The translations under genes were made by a program, and so were the position numbers. Below, in pieces: positions 11,064 to 22,400 of a stretch of 64,000 nt of DNA; position 1 is the first letter of the stretch; every line of letters begins with the position of its first letter. The DNA lies in assembly GCA_035689185.1 (NCBI GenBank), contig DASSLY010000044.1, positions 62,001 through 126,000 of the forward strand. The letters run 5' to 3'. The notes below the pieces were generated by a model. The model did not search any database, was not told where the DNA came from, and saw only the letters and a program-made list of their open reading frames with translations. This DNA is from DASSLY01 sp035689185. GTDB lineage: Bacteria > Actinomycetota > Actinomycetes > Actinomycetales > Dermatophilaceae.

Positions 11064-12389
11064 TCAGGTGCTGAACAGCAACAGCAGACCGCCGCAGGTG
11101 TAGCCGACCATCACCACCAGCAGCGGCAGCTGGCCCAGCACCGCCACCCGGCGCGGGAACAGCCGCACGGCCCGCTCGTGGGCCAGCACCACGCCGAGCA
11201 CGTGGCCCAGCACGATGGCCCCCACCTGGATGACCGCAACCAGCTGCGGGTCGACCAGCGCGGCGTTCGGCCTGAAGTCGGCCGTGCCGAGCCAGTCCGC
11301 CCCGGTGCCGAACGGGTCGGACAGCAGGACCCAGGCGCGCTGCCCCTCCAGCACGAACAGCGACCAGTAGTGCGCGACCAGGTAGCCGGCGGCGATCGGC
11401 AGCAGCGACGGTGCGAACCACAGCGCGATCCCGCTCGCGGACACCCCGGCGAGCCGGGAACTGACGATGGCCGCGAGCCAGAGCGATGCCGCCACCAGCA
11501 CGCACATGCCGACCAGGCCCAGCGTCATCCACACCTCGGGCAGGTCGGTGGACTGGACGAAGGCGTACCACCGTGCCTGGCCGGAGAACCCGTCGTATGC
11601 GGTGCTGCCCAGCATTACCGCCGCCGTCGCCAGCAGCCCGCGGTCGCGCGCCGGGTCGGTGCCTAGCGCGTCGACACCGTGCAACGGCGTCCGCAGCACG
11701 AACTGCCGGTCGCCGCCGCGGCGCCCGAGCGGGCTTAGGGCTCCGTACAACCGGGACCACACCTCGAACAGGTCACCGTGGCGGAACCAGGGCCGGCCCA
11801 AGACCATGGCGCCCAGCAGGTCGAGAGCCAGGAACCCGGAGACGACCACGCGCAGGACGCCCTGGGAGGTGCGCTGCGGCGCGACCAGCTCCAGCCAGGT
11901 GAACGCGAACAGCCCCAGCGCCGCCGGCCAGTACCCGGGCCACCAGTCGGTCAGCGGCTCGTCCGGGTCCAGCCGGGCCAGCCGGGTCAGGCCACGGTGC
12001 AGCCAGCGCACCGGGTTCAGCCGGCGCCACACCGGGCCGAAGACCAGGGACAGCATGGCCAACCCGACCCAGAGCCAGACGTAGGCGACATACGGCACCG
12101 GGTTGTTCGCGTCGTCGCGGCCGAAGACCAGGGCGGCCAGGGTGATCACCGTCAGCAGCAGGGCCAGCGTGGCGGCGACCCCGGTCAACGCGCGGGAGTC
12201 GAGGAACCTGGCCAGCGTGCCGGGCAGCCGCCACCCGGCGTCCGGCCGGAGCCGGGGGGTAGGCCACAGGAACACGAGCGCGGCGAACGAGGCGAGCAGC
12301 ACCAGCGACGCCCCGACGACGACGAAGGCGAAGGGCAGCGGCAGGTCGGCCCGGTTGCCGACGCCGTGAAGGGGCAGGGCGAACGCCAT
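11064..12389 (-). CDS. Polytopic membrane protein of unknown function
   Basis: A 441-aa protein with about 11 hydrophobic spans over its whole length and short loops; no transporter signature is obvious. The start ATG overlaps the stop of the upstream lipoprotein by one base (TGATG), so the pair is coupled. In actinobacteria such membrane proteins are found next to cupredoxin-like lipoproteins, but their role is not established. Identification goes no further than membrane location and pairing. Confidence 0.7.
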   Translation of the reverse strand: MAFALPLHGVGNRADLPLPFAFVVVGASLVLLASFAALVFLWPTPRLRPDAGWRLPGTLARFLDSRALTGVAATLALLLTVITLAALVFGRDDANNPVPYVAYVWLWVGLAMLSLVFGPVWRRLNPVRWLHRGLTRLARLDPDEPLTDWWPGYWPAALGLFAFTWLELVAPQRTSQGVLRVVVSGFLALDLLGAMVLGRPWFRHGDLFEVWSRLYGALSPLGRRGGDRQFVLRTPLHGVDALGTDPARDRGLLATAAVMLGSTAYDGFSGQARWYAFVQSTDLPEVWMTLGLVGMCVLVAASLWLAAIVSSRLAGVSASGIALWFAPSLLPIAAGYLVAHYWSLFVLEGQRAWVLLSDPFGTGADWLGTADFRPNAALVDPQLVAVIQVGAIVLGHVLGVVLAHERAVRLFPRRVAVLGQLPLLVVMVGYTCGGLLLLFST

Positions 12390-12880
12390 CAGCGGATGGC
12401 GACCTCGAACAGGCGCAGCTCGGGGTCGTGCAACTCGACCTCGTACACCCCCGGCTGCTCCGCGGTCAGGGCGACGGTGAGCGGGCGCCCCGCCGTGACC
12501 TTCTCCTCGACGTCGAAACCGTGCGCGTGGAGCCGGTCGTCGTGGTTGACGGTGAGGGTGAGGGTGAGCGTCTGACCCACGCGCAGGTCCACCGTCTCCG
12601 GGGGCGGCGAGATCTTCCGGCCGGTCACCACGACGGTGCGCACGGGGCCCTGCGGCGTCGTGGTCGTCGCAGTGCTCGTGCGGGATGTGGTCGGCTGCAC
12701 CGTGCTGCTCGTCCGGCCGGGCGCGGCGCTCGTGGCCGGGACGGTGGTCGTGGTGTCAGCGTTGGATCCGCTGCACCCGGCGACCGCACCCAGGCCGACC
12801 CCGCCCAAGCCGACTGCGGCGGCGCAGGCGAGGACCCGGGCGGTGAACGGCCGGCGGCATACCGTCCGGCCTGAGGTCAC
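12389..12880 (-). CDS. Cupredoxin-like lipoprotein
   Basis: A 163-aa protein with a lipoprotein signal: basic N-terminus, hydrophobic core and lipobox AVAGC ending at about Cys36. A Thr/Ser-rich linker (about 38-75) precedes a beta-sandwich of about 85 residues (DLRVGQTLTLTLTVNHDDRL to RLFEVAIR) resembling cupredoxin-like domains of the EfeO/plastocyanin type. The usual Cys copper ligand is absent, so it may not bind copper. It is exported and lipid-anchored to the membrane. GTG at 12880 leaves 39 bp to the divergent WS/DGAT gene. Coupled to the membrane protein downstream. Confidence 0.75.
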   Translation of the reverse strand: MTSGRTVCRRPFTARVLACAAAVGLGGVGLGAVAGCSGSNADTTTTVPATSAAPGRTSSTVQPTTSRTSTATTTTPQGPVRTVVVTGRKISPPPETVDLRVGQTLTLTLTVNHDDRLHAHGFDVEEKVTAGRPLTVALTAEQPGVYEVELHDPELRLFEVAIR

Positions 12881-12919
12881 CGGCTCAGTCTAGGAACCCG
12901 CCCGTGACACCATGAGCCC

Positions 12920-14401
12920 ATGCCCGACCGGCTGACCTCGCTGGACGCGTCGTTCCTCTATCTGGAGGAGCCCACGACGGCCATGCACGTCGGGTCGGTG
13001 ATGGTGTTCCAGCCGCCGGACGAGCCGGCGCAGGCCTTCGACTACGACCGGCTGGTGTCCCTCATCGCGACGCGGATCGCGCTGGTGCCTCGCTACCGCC
13101 AGCGGGTCCGGGAGGTCCCCGGCCGGCTGGCGAACCCGGTGTGGGTGGACGACGAGAACTTCGACGTCACCTATCACGTGCGCCGCGCCGCGCTGCCCCG
13201 CCCGGGCTCGGAGGAGCAGCTGGAGGAGTTCGTGGCCCGGGTGCAGCCCCGGCCGCTGGACCGGAACCGGCCGCTGTGGGAGGTGTACCTGGTCGAGGGC
13301 CTGGAGCACGACCGGTTCGCCCTCGTCACCAAGTCGCACCAGGCCCTGGTCGACGGGGTGCACGCGGTGGACATCGCCAACGTCCTGCTCGACAGCGACG
13401 AGGAACGGGAGCCGGACGACCCGGCACTGTGGCGGCCCGGGCGCGGCCCCAGCGACCTGGAGCTGGTCGCCGGGGCGATGGTCGAGGCCGTCCGCCGGCC
13501 GAGCCAGGTGCTCGAGAACGTGCGGACCGGGGTCGAGGACGTCAAGGCGGTCGGCGCCCGGGTGCTGGGCCAGCTCGGCGAGGTGGTGGGGACGCTGGCC
13601 CGCAGCGCAGCGCGGCCGGCACCTACGAGCCCGCTGAACGTCCAGATCGGCGAGGCGCGCCGCTTCCTGATGGTCGGCACCGACCTGGACGACTTCCGCC
13701 TGGTCCGCACCCGCCTGGCCCGCGGCGCATACGCCGCGGGCGTCACCGTCAACGACGTGGTGCTGGCCACGATCACCGGTGCCCTGCGCAACTGGCTGTT
13801 GACCCGCGGGGAGGCGGTGCAGCCGGCCAAGACGGTGCGCGCCATGGTGCCGGTCAGCGTGTACGACGCGGCCGAGGGCGGCCACGTCGGCAACCGGGTG
13901 ACGGCGTGTTTCGTGGACCTGCCGGTCGGGGAGCCGGGGGCCTCGCTGCGGCTGCACCAGATCGCCTACGCGATGCGGCAGCAGATGGAGGGCGGGCAGG
14001 CGGTGGCGGCCGACTCGCTGGCCGGGTTGGCCGGGTTCGCCCCGCCGACGTTGCACGCGCTCGGCGCGCGGCTGGGCAACGCGATGTCGCGGCGGCTGTT
14101 CAACATCGTCATCACCAACGTGCCCGGACCGCAACAGCCCCTGTATGCCGCTGGGGCGCGCATGCTGTCCACCTCGCCGGTGATGCCGCTGGCGAAGGGC
14201 CAGGCGGTCTCGATCGGGCTGACGTCCTACGACGGCGGGGTCTACTTCGGCCTCAACGCCGACCGGATGGCGATGCCGGACCTCGGCGTCCTCGGCCAGT
14301 GCCTGGTCGACGCGCTGGCCGAGCTGGTCGAACTGGCCCGCAGCCGGCCGGAGACCGTGGGTGGGCGCGCCCGGTCCGGCAAGGGCGGCCGCCGGCGATG
14401 A
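12920..14401 (+). CDS. WS/DGAT-family O-acyltransferase with altered active-site motif
   Basis: A 493-aa protein of normal family length. It starts PDRLTSLDASFLYLEEPTTAMHVG-like, the classic N-terminus of wax ester synthase/acyl-CoA:diacylglycerol acyltransferases, and carries the C-terminal NVPGP motif at about residue 405. These enzymes make triacylglycerol or wax esters at the membrane. The catalytic HHxxxDG motif reads HQALVDG here (about residues 139-145): the second His, the proposed general base, is Gln. Activity is therefore uncertain. Its stop overlaps the patatin start as ATGA, and a DUF6912-like gene follows in the same way, so it is a three-gene operon. Confidence 0.9.
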   Translation: MPDRLTSLDASFLYLEEPTTAMHVGSVMVFQPPDEPAQAFDYDRLVSLIATRIALVPRYRQRVREVPGRLANPVWVDDENFDVTYHVRRAALPRPGSEEQLEEFVARVQPRPLDRNRPLWEVYLVEGLEHDRFALVTKSHQALVDGVHAVDIANVLLDSDEEREPDDPALWRPGRGPSDLELVAGAMVEAVRRPSQVLENVRTGVEDVKAVGARVLGQLGEVVGTLARSAARPAPTSPLNVQIGEARRFLMVGTDLDDFRLVRTRLARGAYAAGVTVNDVVLATITGALRNWLLTRGEAVQPAKTVRAMVPVSVYDAAEGGHVGNRVTACFVDLPVGEPGASLRLHQIAYAMRQQMEGGQAVAADSLAGLAGFAPPTLHALGARLGNAMSRRLFNIVITNVPGPQQPLYAAGARMLSTSPVMPLAKGQAVSIGLTSYDGGVYFGLNADRMAMPDLGVLGQCLVDALAELVELARSRPETVGGRARSGKGGRRR

Positions 14402-15423
14402 CAGCTGCGACCCGGCGCGGGCTCGTCCTGGGTGGCGGAGGTGTCCTCGGGGCCGCCTGGATGGTCGGTGCGCTGTCGGCCCTGGAGGAGCACACCGGGG
14501 TAGACGCGCGCCACTACGACGCGTACGTCGGCACCTCGGCCGGGTCGATCCTGGTCGCCCTGCTCGGGGCGGGCGTCCCGGTGGCGGACCTGGTCGCCCA
14601 CCAGCTGGGGCGGCAGCTCGGCGATGGCCCGCTCGCCGGCTACCACTTCGACTACGAGACCGCCGCCGCAGGCGGCAACCGCCCCGGGGCGGCACGGGTG
14701 GGGCTGGGCTCCCGGGAGCTGCTCATGCGCAACGCCCGGACGCTGCGGCAGCTGCCGCCGACCGCGGTGCTGGCGGCGCTGATGCCCGAGGGCCGCGGGG
14801 TGCTGTCCAGCGTCGGGGCGCTGGTCAGCCACGTCGTGCCCTCCGGCTGGGCCCCCCGGGACGGAGTCAGCGTCGTCGCTCTCGACTACGACGCCGGGGC
14901 CCGGGTGGCGTTCGGGCGGCCCGGCGCCCCCGGGGCCGACCTGGCCGAGGCCGTGATGGCGTCCTGCGCGATTCCCGGCTGGTACCAGCCCGTGCGCATC
15001 GGCGGGGCTCGCTACATCGACGGCGGTGCTTGGTCCTCGACCAACCTGGACCTGCTCGCCGGCGACGGGCTGGACGAGGTGCACGTGCTGGCGCCGCAGG
15101 TGTCCTTCGACGTCGACGCGCCGGTGGACTGGGCCATCCGGCTGGAACGGCAGTGGCGCAGCAGGGTCACCCGCCGGGCGCTGCGCGAGCTGGCGGTGGT
15201 GCACCGGGCCGGAGCTGAGGTGACCATGCTCGGGCCGGGACGGGAGGACCTCGACGCGATGGGCGGCAACTTGATGGACGTGTCCCGCCGCCCGCTGGTC
15301 GTGCGCACCGCATTGCGGACGTCGCTGGCGGCGCTGAGCGACCCGGCCATGCTGCCGGGGCCGCCGGGCGCCCCCGCGGTGGACCAGCCGCTGCTGGACG
15401 AGGCCGCGCAGGACGCCGGATGA
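14398..15423 (+). CDS. Patatin-like phospholipase
   Basis: A 341-aa protein with a complete patatin catalytic set: oxyanion loop LGGGGVLGAAW (about residues 11-21), nucleophile elbow GTSAGS (Ser at about residue 50), and catalytic Asp in YIDGG (about 208). Patatins are Ser-Asp dyad lipid acyl hydrolases. Linkage by ATGA overlap to a WS/DGAT gene suggests joint handling of acyl lipids, for example releasing acyl groups that are then stored. There is no signal peptide, so it is cytosolic. The start overlaps the upstream stop. Confidence 0.9.
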   Translation: MTAATRRGLVLGGGGVLGAAWMVGALSALEEHTGVDARHYDAYVGTSAGSILVALLGAGVPVADLVAHQLGRQLGDGPLAGYHFDYETAAAGGNRPGAARVGLGSRELLMRNARTLRQLPPTAVLAALMPEGRGVLSSVGALVSHVVPSGWAPRDGVSVVALDYDAGARVAFGRPGAPGADLAEAVMASCAIPGWYQPVRIGGARYIDGGAWSSTNLDLLAGDGLDEVHVLAPQVSFDVDAPVDWAIRLERQWRSRVTRRALRELAVVHRAGAEVTMLGPGREDLDAMGGNLMDVSRRPLVVRTALRTSLAALSDPAMLPGPPGAPAVDQPLLDEAAQDAG

Positions 15424-15809
15424 CCAGGGTGTACCTGCCCCTTGCCGCCGGCGACCTGCAGGCCCTGCTTCAGCAGGAGCAGCTGCCCGCCCCGCGCCTG
15501 GCGTTCCTGGTCACCGACGCCCAGCGCCGAGCCGACCCGCAGGCCGATGAGGAGGAGCTGGAGTACGACGCCCTGACCGAGGCGGGCGAGGTGCAGCTCG
15601 GACCGCGCCGGATCGTCGTCGCCGCTGACGTCGAGCTCCACCCTGCCGACGGCGCCGCCTCCCCGGCGCAGCTGGCCGAGCCGGTGCCTCTGCGCCGGGT
15701 GGTCTCCTGCCACGTCAGCGCTGCCGGCGCAGCGCCGGACGACGAGCTGCTCTGGTACGACGCCACCGAGCTGCCCATCCTGCTGACCGAGCTCCTCGCG
15801 CCCGGGTAG
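15420..15809 (+). CDS. DUF6912-like conserved protein
   Basis: A 129-aa cytosolic protein beginning MTRVYLPLAAGDLQALL, with an acidic centre (ADEEELEYDAL) and ending in WYDATELPILLTELL. This pattern matches a small actinobacterial family of unknown function. It is translationally coupled to the patatin gene (ATGA overlap). The conserved N-terminal VYLP motif and the length support a genuine protein. Confidence 0.75.
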   Translation: MTRVYLPLAAGDLQALLQQEQLPAPRLAFLVTDAQRRADPQADEEELEYDALTEAGEVQLGPRRIVVAADVELHPADGAASPAQLAEPVPLRRVVSCHVSAAGAAPDDELLWYDATELPILLTELLAPG

Positions 15810-15971
15810 GCCCTGGGCGGGCGAGCCCGCGGACGCCGATGCGGGGCGGACCGGGGTCTCGCGGGAGCGGGGCCCACCACACCCTGGAGGTCTTGCGCGC
15901 GGAACGGGGATCAGCGGCCGTGCCACGATGGGTGAGCGCCGAATACGCGCCGCGACGACAGGAGCCACGCC

Positions 15972-17600
<1,629 letters not shown>

Positions 17601-17705
17601 TCGGCGCCCACCCGGCCGCCGCACCCCGGTCCGCCGCACCCCGGTCCGGGGCACCCCGGCCGCCGCACCCTGGCCGCCGCACCCTGGCCGCCCGGGGCAC
17701 CCCGG
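17601..17705. repeat. Short 15-bp-period tandem array after pruA
   Basis: CCGCCGCACCCCGGT-type units of about 15 bp, some with CTGG, recur about six times with small variations. They fill the space between the pruA stop and the convergent DUF2505 gene. They may act as transcription-ending structure or simply be mutable filler. Confidence 0.6.
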
Positions 17706-17761
17706 TGGCACCGCCCGAGACCGGCCACCCGGTCAAACCGGGCGGCGAGCCGGGGGCTCGG

Positions 17762-18253
17762 TCAGCGGGACAGCCAGTCGGTGCCGACCTCCTGCTCCAC
17801 CCGGATGGCCGCTTGGATGGCCGGGGCGGCCGCGCTTTCGATCTTGCCGCCGACCAGCGGGACCCGGGCCTTGAGGTCGCCGTCCACCGACTCCACCGAC
17901 CCGGCGCCTTCCGGGCGCAGGGACAGCTGGCCGGACAGGCCGACCGGCGCACCTCCCAGCTCGACGGTCATCGTCCCGGTGCGCGACCCATCGGCATCGG
18001 GCGCGCCCCAGTTTGCGGTCTCGGTGACGATGATCGTCTCGCCCACCATTCCCCGGACGAAGTCGGGAAACTCCCGCGTCGGCATGGTCCGCTTGGTCAC
18101 GATGAGCGCACCGCCATCCTGCTCGGTGATCCGGACAACCTGGTTCAGCGCGCCGGCTCGCTCGCACTTGCGTCGCTGGAATCCCTCGTCAGTCAGCATG
18201 GCGAAGACCGCGTCAGGGGTGGCCTGGTAGGGGATGGTGGCGCTGATCCTCAT
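17762..18253 (-). CDS. DUF2505-family protein
   Basis: A 163-aa protein starting MRISATIPYQATPDAVFAML. It looks like an SRPBCC/START-type lipid or ligand-binding fold as seen in the actinobacterial DUF2505 family, with the conserved DGDLKARVPLVGGKIE near the C-terminus. The ligand is unknown. ATG at 18253 gives full length; a longer open frame upstream is produced by the GC-rich repeat next to it. Confidence 0.85.
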   Translation of the reverse strand: MRISATIPYQATPDAVFAMLTDEGFQRRKCERAGALNQVVRITEQDGGALIVTKRTMPTREFPDFVRGMVGETIIVTETANWGAPDADGSRTGTMTVELGGAPVGLSGQLSLRPEGAGSVESVDGDLKARVPLVGGKIESAAAPAIQAAIRVEQEVGTDWLSR

Positions 18254-18282
18254 GACGCCCGAGGCTAGCGCCCGAGGCCAGC

Positions 18283-18400
18283 TAGCCGGGTCGGCGCACC
18301 GACGGGTATGCCGCGCAGCTGGCCGGAGCGCCAGAGGCCAGGTAGTGCTAGCCGGGTCGGCGCACCGACGGTATGCCGCGCAGCTGGCCGGAGCGCGCGG
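18283..18400. repeat. Imperfect direct repeat of about 50 bp
   Basis: Two copies of GCTAGCCGGGTCGGCGCACC plus the following bases through GCCGCGCAGCTGGCCGGAGCGC lie at about 18283-18333 and 18349-18400, differing mainly by one base. The second copy encodes the C-terminus of the minus-strand helical protein gene; the first lies just beyond its stop, so it looks like a duplication of the gene's 3' end. Confidence 0.8.
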
Positions 18401-18899
18401 CCAACACCGCCACGGCGTCGGCCGCGCCGCGCCGGAACCTGCCCCGGGCGCGGCCCGCGGCCGCGACGCAGCGGTCGGCCAGGGCCTGGAGCTCCGGCGC
18501 CGCCTCGCGGCGCCGGTGGGCCACGTCCGCCCGGGCAGGACCCCACGGCTCGCCCACCCGCCCGGCGTCCAGCACGAGCCCGGCGGCCGCAACGCTGCGC
18601 TCCACCCGGCGAGCGAGCTCCTGCGCCTCGGCCAGCTCCGTGGCGTACCGCTGCAGCAGCGCCCCGGCGGCGTCGAGGTCCCGTGCCGTGGCCGCGACCA
18701 GGGACAACCGCTCGCTCAAGCCGCCGGCGCCGACCGCCTCGTCGGGTCCGGCGTCGGCCGCGGTGCCGGACTGCGCGAGCAGCGCCTCGAGCTCGACGCA
18801 GCGGTCGGCGAGCCGACCCGCGTAGCGGCGCAGGGCACCTCCCAGCCGGGAGCAGGAGACCGGGTCACCGCTGACCAGGGCGGCCGGGTTCACCACCAC
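18348..18899 (-). CDS. Helical protein of unknown function, possibly T7SS/WXG-like
   Basis: A 183-aa, largely alpha-helical protein. It begins with GTG codons at 18899 (alternatives at 18896 and 18893). The N-terminal half (GDPVSCSRLGGALRRYAGRL, then LSLVAATARDLDAAG) reads like the long antiparallel helices of WXG100/LXG-type type VII substrates, and a Trp-Gly turn (EPWGP) occurs at about residue 116. The C-terminal helix is basic. No database family can be asserted. It lies 36 bp downstream of another small helical gene, so they likely form an operon. Its last codons fall in a duplicated repeat. Confidence 0.55.
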   Translation of the reverse strand: MVVNPAALVSGDPVSCSRLGGALRRYAGRLADRCVELEALLAQSGTAADAGPDEAVGAGGLSERLSLVAATARDLDAAGALLQRYATELAEAQELARRVERSVAAAGLVLDAGRVGEPWGPARADVAHRRREAAPELQALADRCVAAAGRARGRFRRGAADAVAVLAARSGQLRGIPSVRRPG

Positions 18900-18935
18900 G
18901 CCGGCACCACCGCAGCGGCGGGGGTGACGGGGCCG

Positions 18936-19271
18936 TCACCGGGCACTGCCGAAACCGTCCTCGGCCCGGCTGCGGGGCCGCCGCGGCGGGTCCGCCGGAC
19001 CGTGCGGCATGGCGACCGGAGGAGAATGTCCCGGCGCACGGCCTGTGGCGGTCGGCGTGGCAGCGGAAGCGGCCTCCCCGAGCAGGTCGGCCAGGGCCCG
19101 GCAGGTGTCGGCGGCCTGCTCGGCCACGTCGTTCAGGGCGGCGTCGGTAGCCCGGTCACCGGTGTCTGCGTAGTGGTCCAGCAGGTCCGTCGAGGCGTCG
19201 AACGCCTCCCGGCCGCACAGCTGGAGCCGATCCGCGAGCGCAGCGTGCGCGGAAGGCGACGAACCCGGCAT
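18936..19271 (-). CDS. Small helical protein of unknown function
   Basis: A 111-aa protein. Residues 8-75 form two predicted helices rich in Ala, Asp and Leu (HAALADRLQLCGREAFDAST, then DAALNDVAEQAADTCRALAD), with a Pro/Arg-rich disordered tail. ATG at 19271 is preferred over a longer open frame that would overlap the divergent gdh gene. It heads a two-gene operon with the 183-aa helical protein. No recognised family. Confidence 0.5.
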   Translation of the reverse strand: MPGSSPSAHAALADRLQLCGREAFDASTDLLDHYADTGDRATDAALNDVAEQAADTCRALADLLGEAASAATPTATGRAPGHSPPVAMPHGPADPPRRPRSRAEDGFGSAR

Positions 19272-19408
19272 ACCGCACAGCCTACGGCGCGTGTGGGCGA
19301 GCGCCGGGGAGTTGCCCACAGGCTCGACGCGGAGGCGGAGGATAGGCTCGTCAGGTTGTCGCGGACGCCGAGGTCCGCGGCTGAAGTCGGGTAAGGGAGT
19401 GCCTGGCG

Positions 19409-22400
19409 ATGTCGCAGGCGGTCGAGCGGTCCCTCGAACAGTCACGCGCGGTCCTGCTGCACAGCACGGCGGAGCTGGCGGAGCACAGGACCGGGGCCGG
19501 GGGCCTGGACCTGGAGCAGTTCCTCCGCCGGTACTACCGCCACGTCGCCACCGAGGACCTGCTGGCCCGTGCTCCCGAGGACCTGCTGGGCGCGGCGCTG
19601 TCCCACCAGGAGATCGCCCGGACCCGGCCGGTCGGCACGGCGAACGTTCGGGTGTTCACCCCGACGGTGGAAGACCAGGGCTGGTCCTGCGGCCACAGCG
19701 TGGTGGAGATCGTCACCGACGACATGCCCTTCCTCGTCGACTCGGTGACCGCGGAGCTGTCCCGCCGCGAGCGCGCCGTCCACCTGGTCATCCATCCCCA
19801 GCTGGTCGTGTCCCGCGACGCTGCCGGGCAGCTTCGGGAGATCCTCGGCGTGGACGCTGTGAGCGACATCGACGAGGCGCCCCCCGAGTTCGGCACGGTG
19901 GTCGAGTCGTGGATGCACGTCGAGATCGACCGGATGAGCGACGAGCCAGCGCGGGCCGAGCTGGCCGAGGCCTTGGTGGGGGTGCTCTCCGACGTACGCG
20001 ACGCGGTGCAGGACTGGCCGAAGATGCGCGTCCAGTGCGACCGGACCGCGGCCGACCTGGCCGCACACCCCCCGAAGGGGCTCGATGCCGAGACGGTCGC
20101 GCTCGGGCGCAGGCTGCTGGAGTGGCTGGCCGAGGACCACTTCACCTTCCTGGGGTACCGGGAGTACGTCCTGGACGTCCGCGGGGGCGAGGACGTGCTG
20201 ATCGCCGTGCCCGGCAGCGGCCTGGGGTTGCTGCGCTACGACCAGCGCCGGTCGGCCAGCTTCGGCCGGCTGAGTCCGGCGGCCCGGGCGAAGGCCCGGG
20301 AGCCCGAGCTGCTGATCATCACCAAGGCCAACTCCCGGGCCACGGTGCACCGCAATGCCTACCTGGATTACGTCGGGGTGAAGACCTTCGGCGACGACGG
20401 CGCGGTCATCGGCGAGCGGCGCTTCCTCGGCCTGTTCACCTCCAGCGCCTACACCGAGTCGGTGCTGCGGGTCCCCGTGATCGCCGAGAAGGTCGCGGAG
20501 GTCCTGATGCGCTCCGGGTTCACCCCGGACAGCCATTCCGGCAAGGACCTGCTGGAGGTCCTGGAGACCTACCCCCGCGACGAGCTCTTCCAGACCAGCG
20601 TCGACGAGTTGTACACCATCGCCACGACCGTGCTGCATCTGCAGGAGCGGCGCAAGGCCCGGCTGTTCCTGCGCAAGGACGTCTATGGCCGGTTCATGTC
20701 CTGCCTGGTCTACATCCCGCGCGACCGCTACACCACGGCAGTGCGGTTGAAGATGGAGGCCATCCTGCGGGCGGCGTTCCAGGCCGACGCGGGTGATGCC
20801 AGCGTGGACTACACGACCCGGGTGTCGGAGTCGGTGCTCGCGCGCCTGCACTTCGTCATCAGGCTGGCCCCCGGCCAGGAGATCCGCGACGTCGACGAGG
20901 CCGCGCTGCAGCAGCGCCTCGTCGACGCGACCCGCACCTGGGAGGAGGACCTGGCCGAGGTGGCCCGGGCCGAGCATGGCGAGGAGGCGGCCGCGCGGCT
21001 GATGGGGCTGTACGGCCGGGCCTTCCCGGAAGCCTACAAGGAGGACTTCTCCCCCCGGGTCGGCGTGGTGGACCTGCGCCACGTGGAGCAGCTGGGCGCG
21101 CCCGACTCGGTGCGGTTCAACCTCTACCACGAGCCGGGCGGCTCGGGTCGGGAGCGGCGGTTCAAGCTGTACCGGCGAGAGCCCATGTCGTTGACCGCCG
21201 TGCTGCCGCTGTTCACCGACCTCGGCGTCGAGGTGGTCGACGAGCGGCCCTACGAGATCACCCGCAGCGACGGGGTGAAGGTCTTCGTCTACGACTTCGG
21301 CCTGGTGGCGCCGCAACAGGACGGCGGGGCGTGGGGCTGGGGCAGCGGGCGGGCCGGGTCCCGCGCGGGGGACACCGTGCGCGAGCGGTTCCAGGACGCC
21401 TTCGCCGCGGTGTGGGACGGCCGGGCCGAGTCCGACGGGTTCAACGCCCTGGTGCTGGCCGCGGGGCTGACCTGGCGGCAGGTGGTGATCCTGCGGACGG
21501 CGGCGAAGTACCTGCGGCAGACCGGGTCGACGTTCAGCCAGGAGTACCTCGAGGCGGCGTTGCAGGCCAATCAGGGGCTGGCCGCCCAGCTGGTGGCGTT
21601 GTTCGAGACCCGGTTCGACCCGGCCCATCCGCGGTCCGCCGACCGGGACGCCGCCCAGGCCGAACTGGTCCAACAGATCACGGATGGGCTGGACGACGTT
21701 GCCAGCCTGGACCACGACCGCATCATCCGGGCGCTGCTCGGGGTGATCCGGGCCGGCCTGCGGACCAACTTCTACCAGCGGCCCAAGGCCGCGGCGAGCA
21801 ACGGCGCCCCCGCCGCATACCTCCCGTATGTCAGCTTGAAGCTGGACCCCAGTCGGGTGCCGGACCTACCGGCGCCCCGGCCCATGTTCGAGATCTGGGT
21901 GTACGGCCCGCGGGTGGAGGGGGTGCACCTGCGGTTCGGCCGGGTCGCACGTGGCGGGCTGCGGTGGTCCGACCGTCGAGAGGACTTCCGCACCGAGATC
22001 CTCGGGCTGGTCAAGGCGCAGATGGTGAAGAACGCGGTCATCGTGCCGACCGGGTCGAAGGGCGGCTTCTACGCCAAGGCGCTTCCCGACCCGGCGGTCG
22101 ACCGCGACGCCTGGCTGGCCGAAGGGGTCAGTGCGTACACGATGTTCATCTCCGGGATGCTGGACATCACCGACAACCGCATCGGCGGCACGGTCCAGCC
22201 GCCCGCCGATGTCGTGCGCCACGACGGCGACGACCCGTATCTCGTGGTGGCCGCCGACAAGGGGACCGCCACCTTCAGCGACATCGCCAACCGGGTGGCC
22301 CAGTCCTACGGCTTCTGGCTGGATGACGGGTTCGCCTCGGGCGGCTCGGCGGGATATGACCACAAGGCGATGGGGATCACCGCGCGCGGGGCGTGGGAGT

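Noticed and set aside
13141..14397. Upstream extension of the patatin gene to 13141
   Set aside because: The extension lies inside the WS/DGAT gene in another frame and is Arg/Gly-rich; ATG at 14398 overlapping the WS/DGAT stop is the natural start.
19442..21715. Long minus-strand open frame opposite gdh
   Set aside because: Shadow of the glutamate dehydrogenase; low-complexity product with no family signal.
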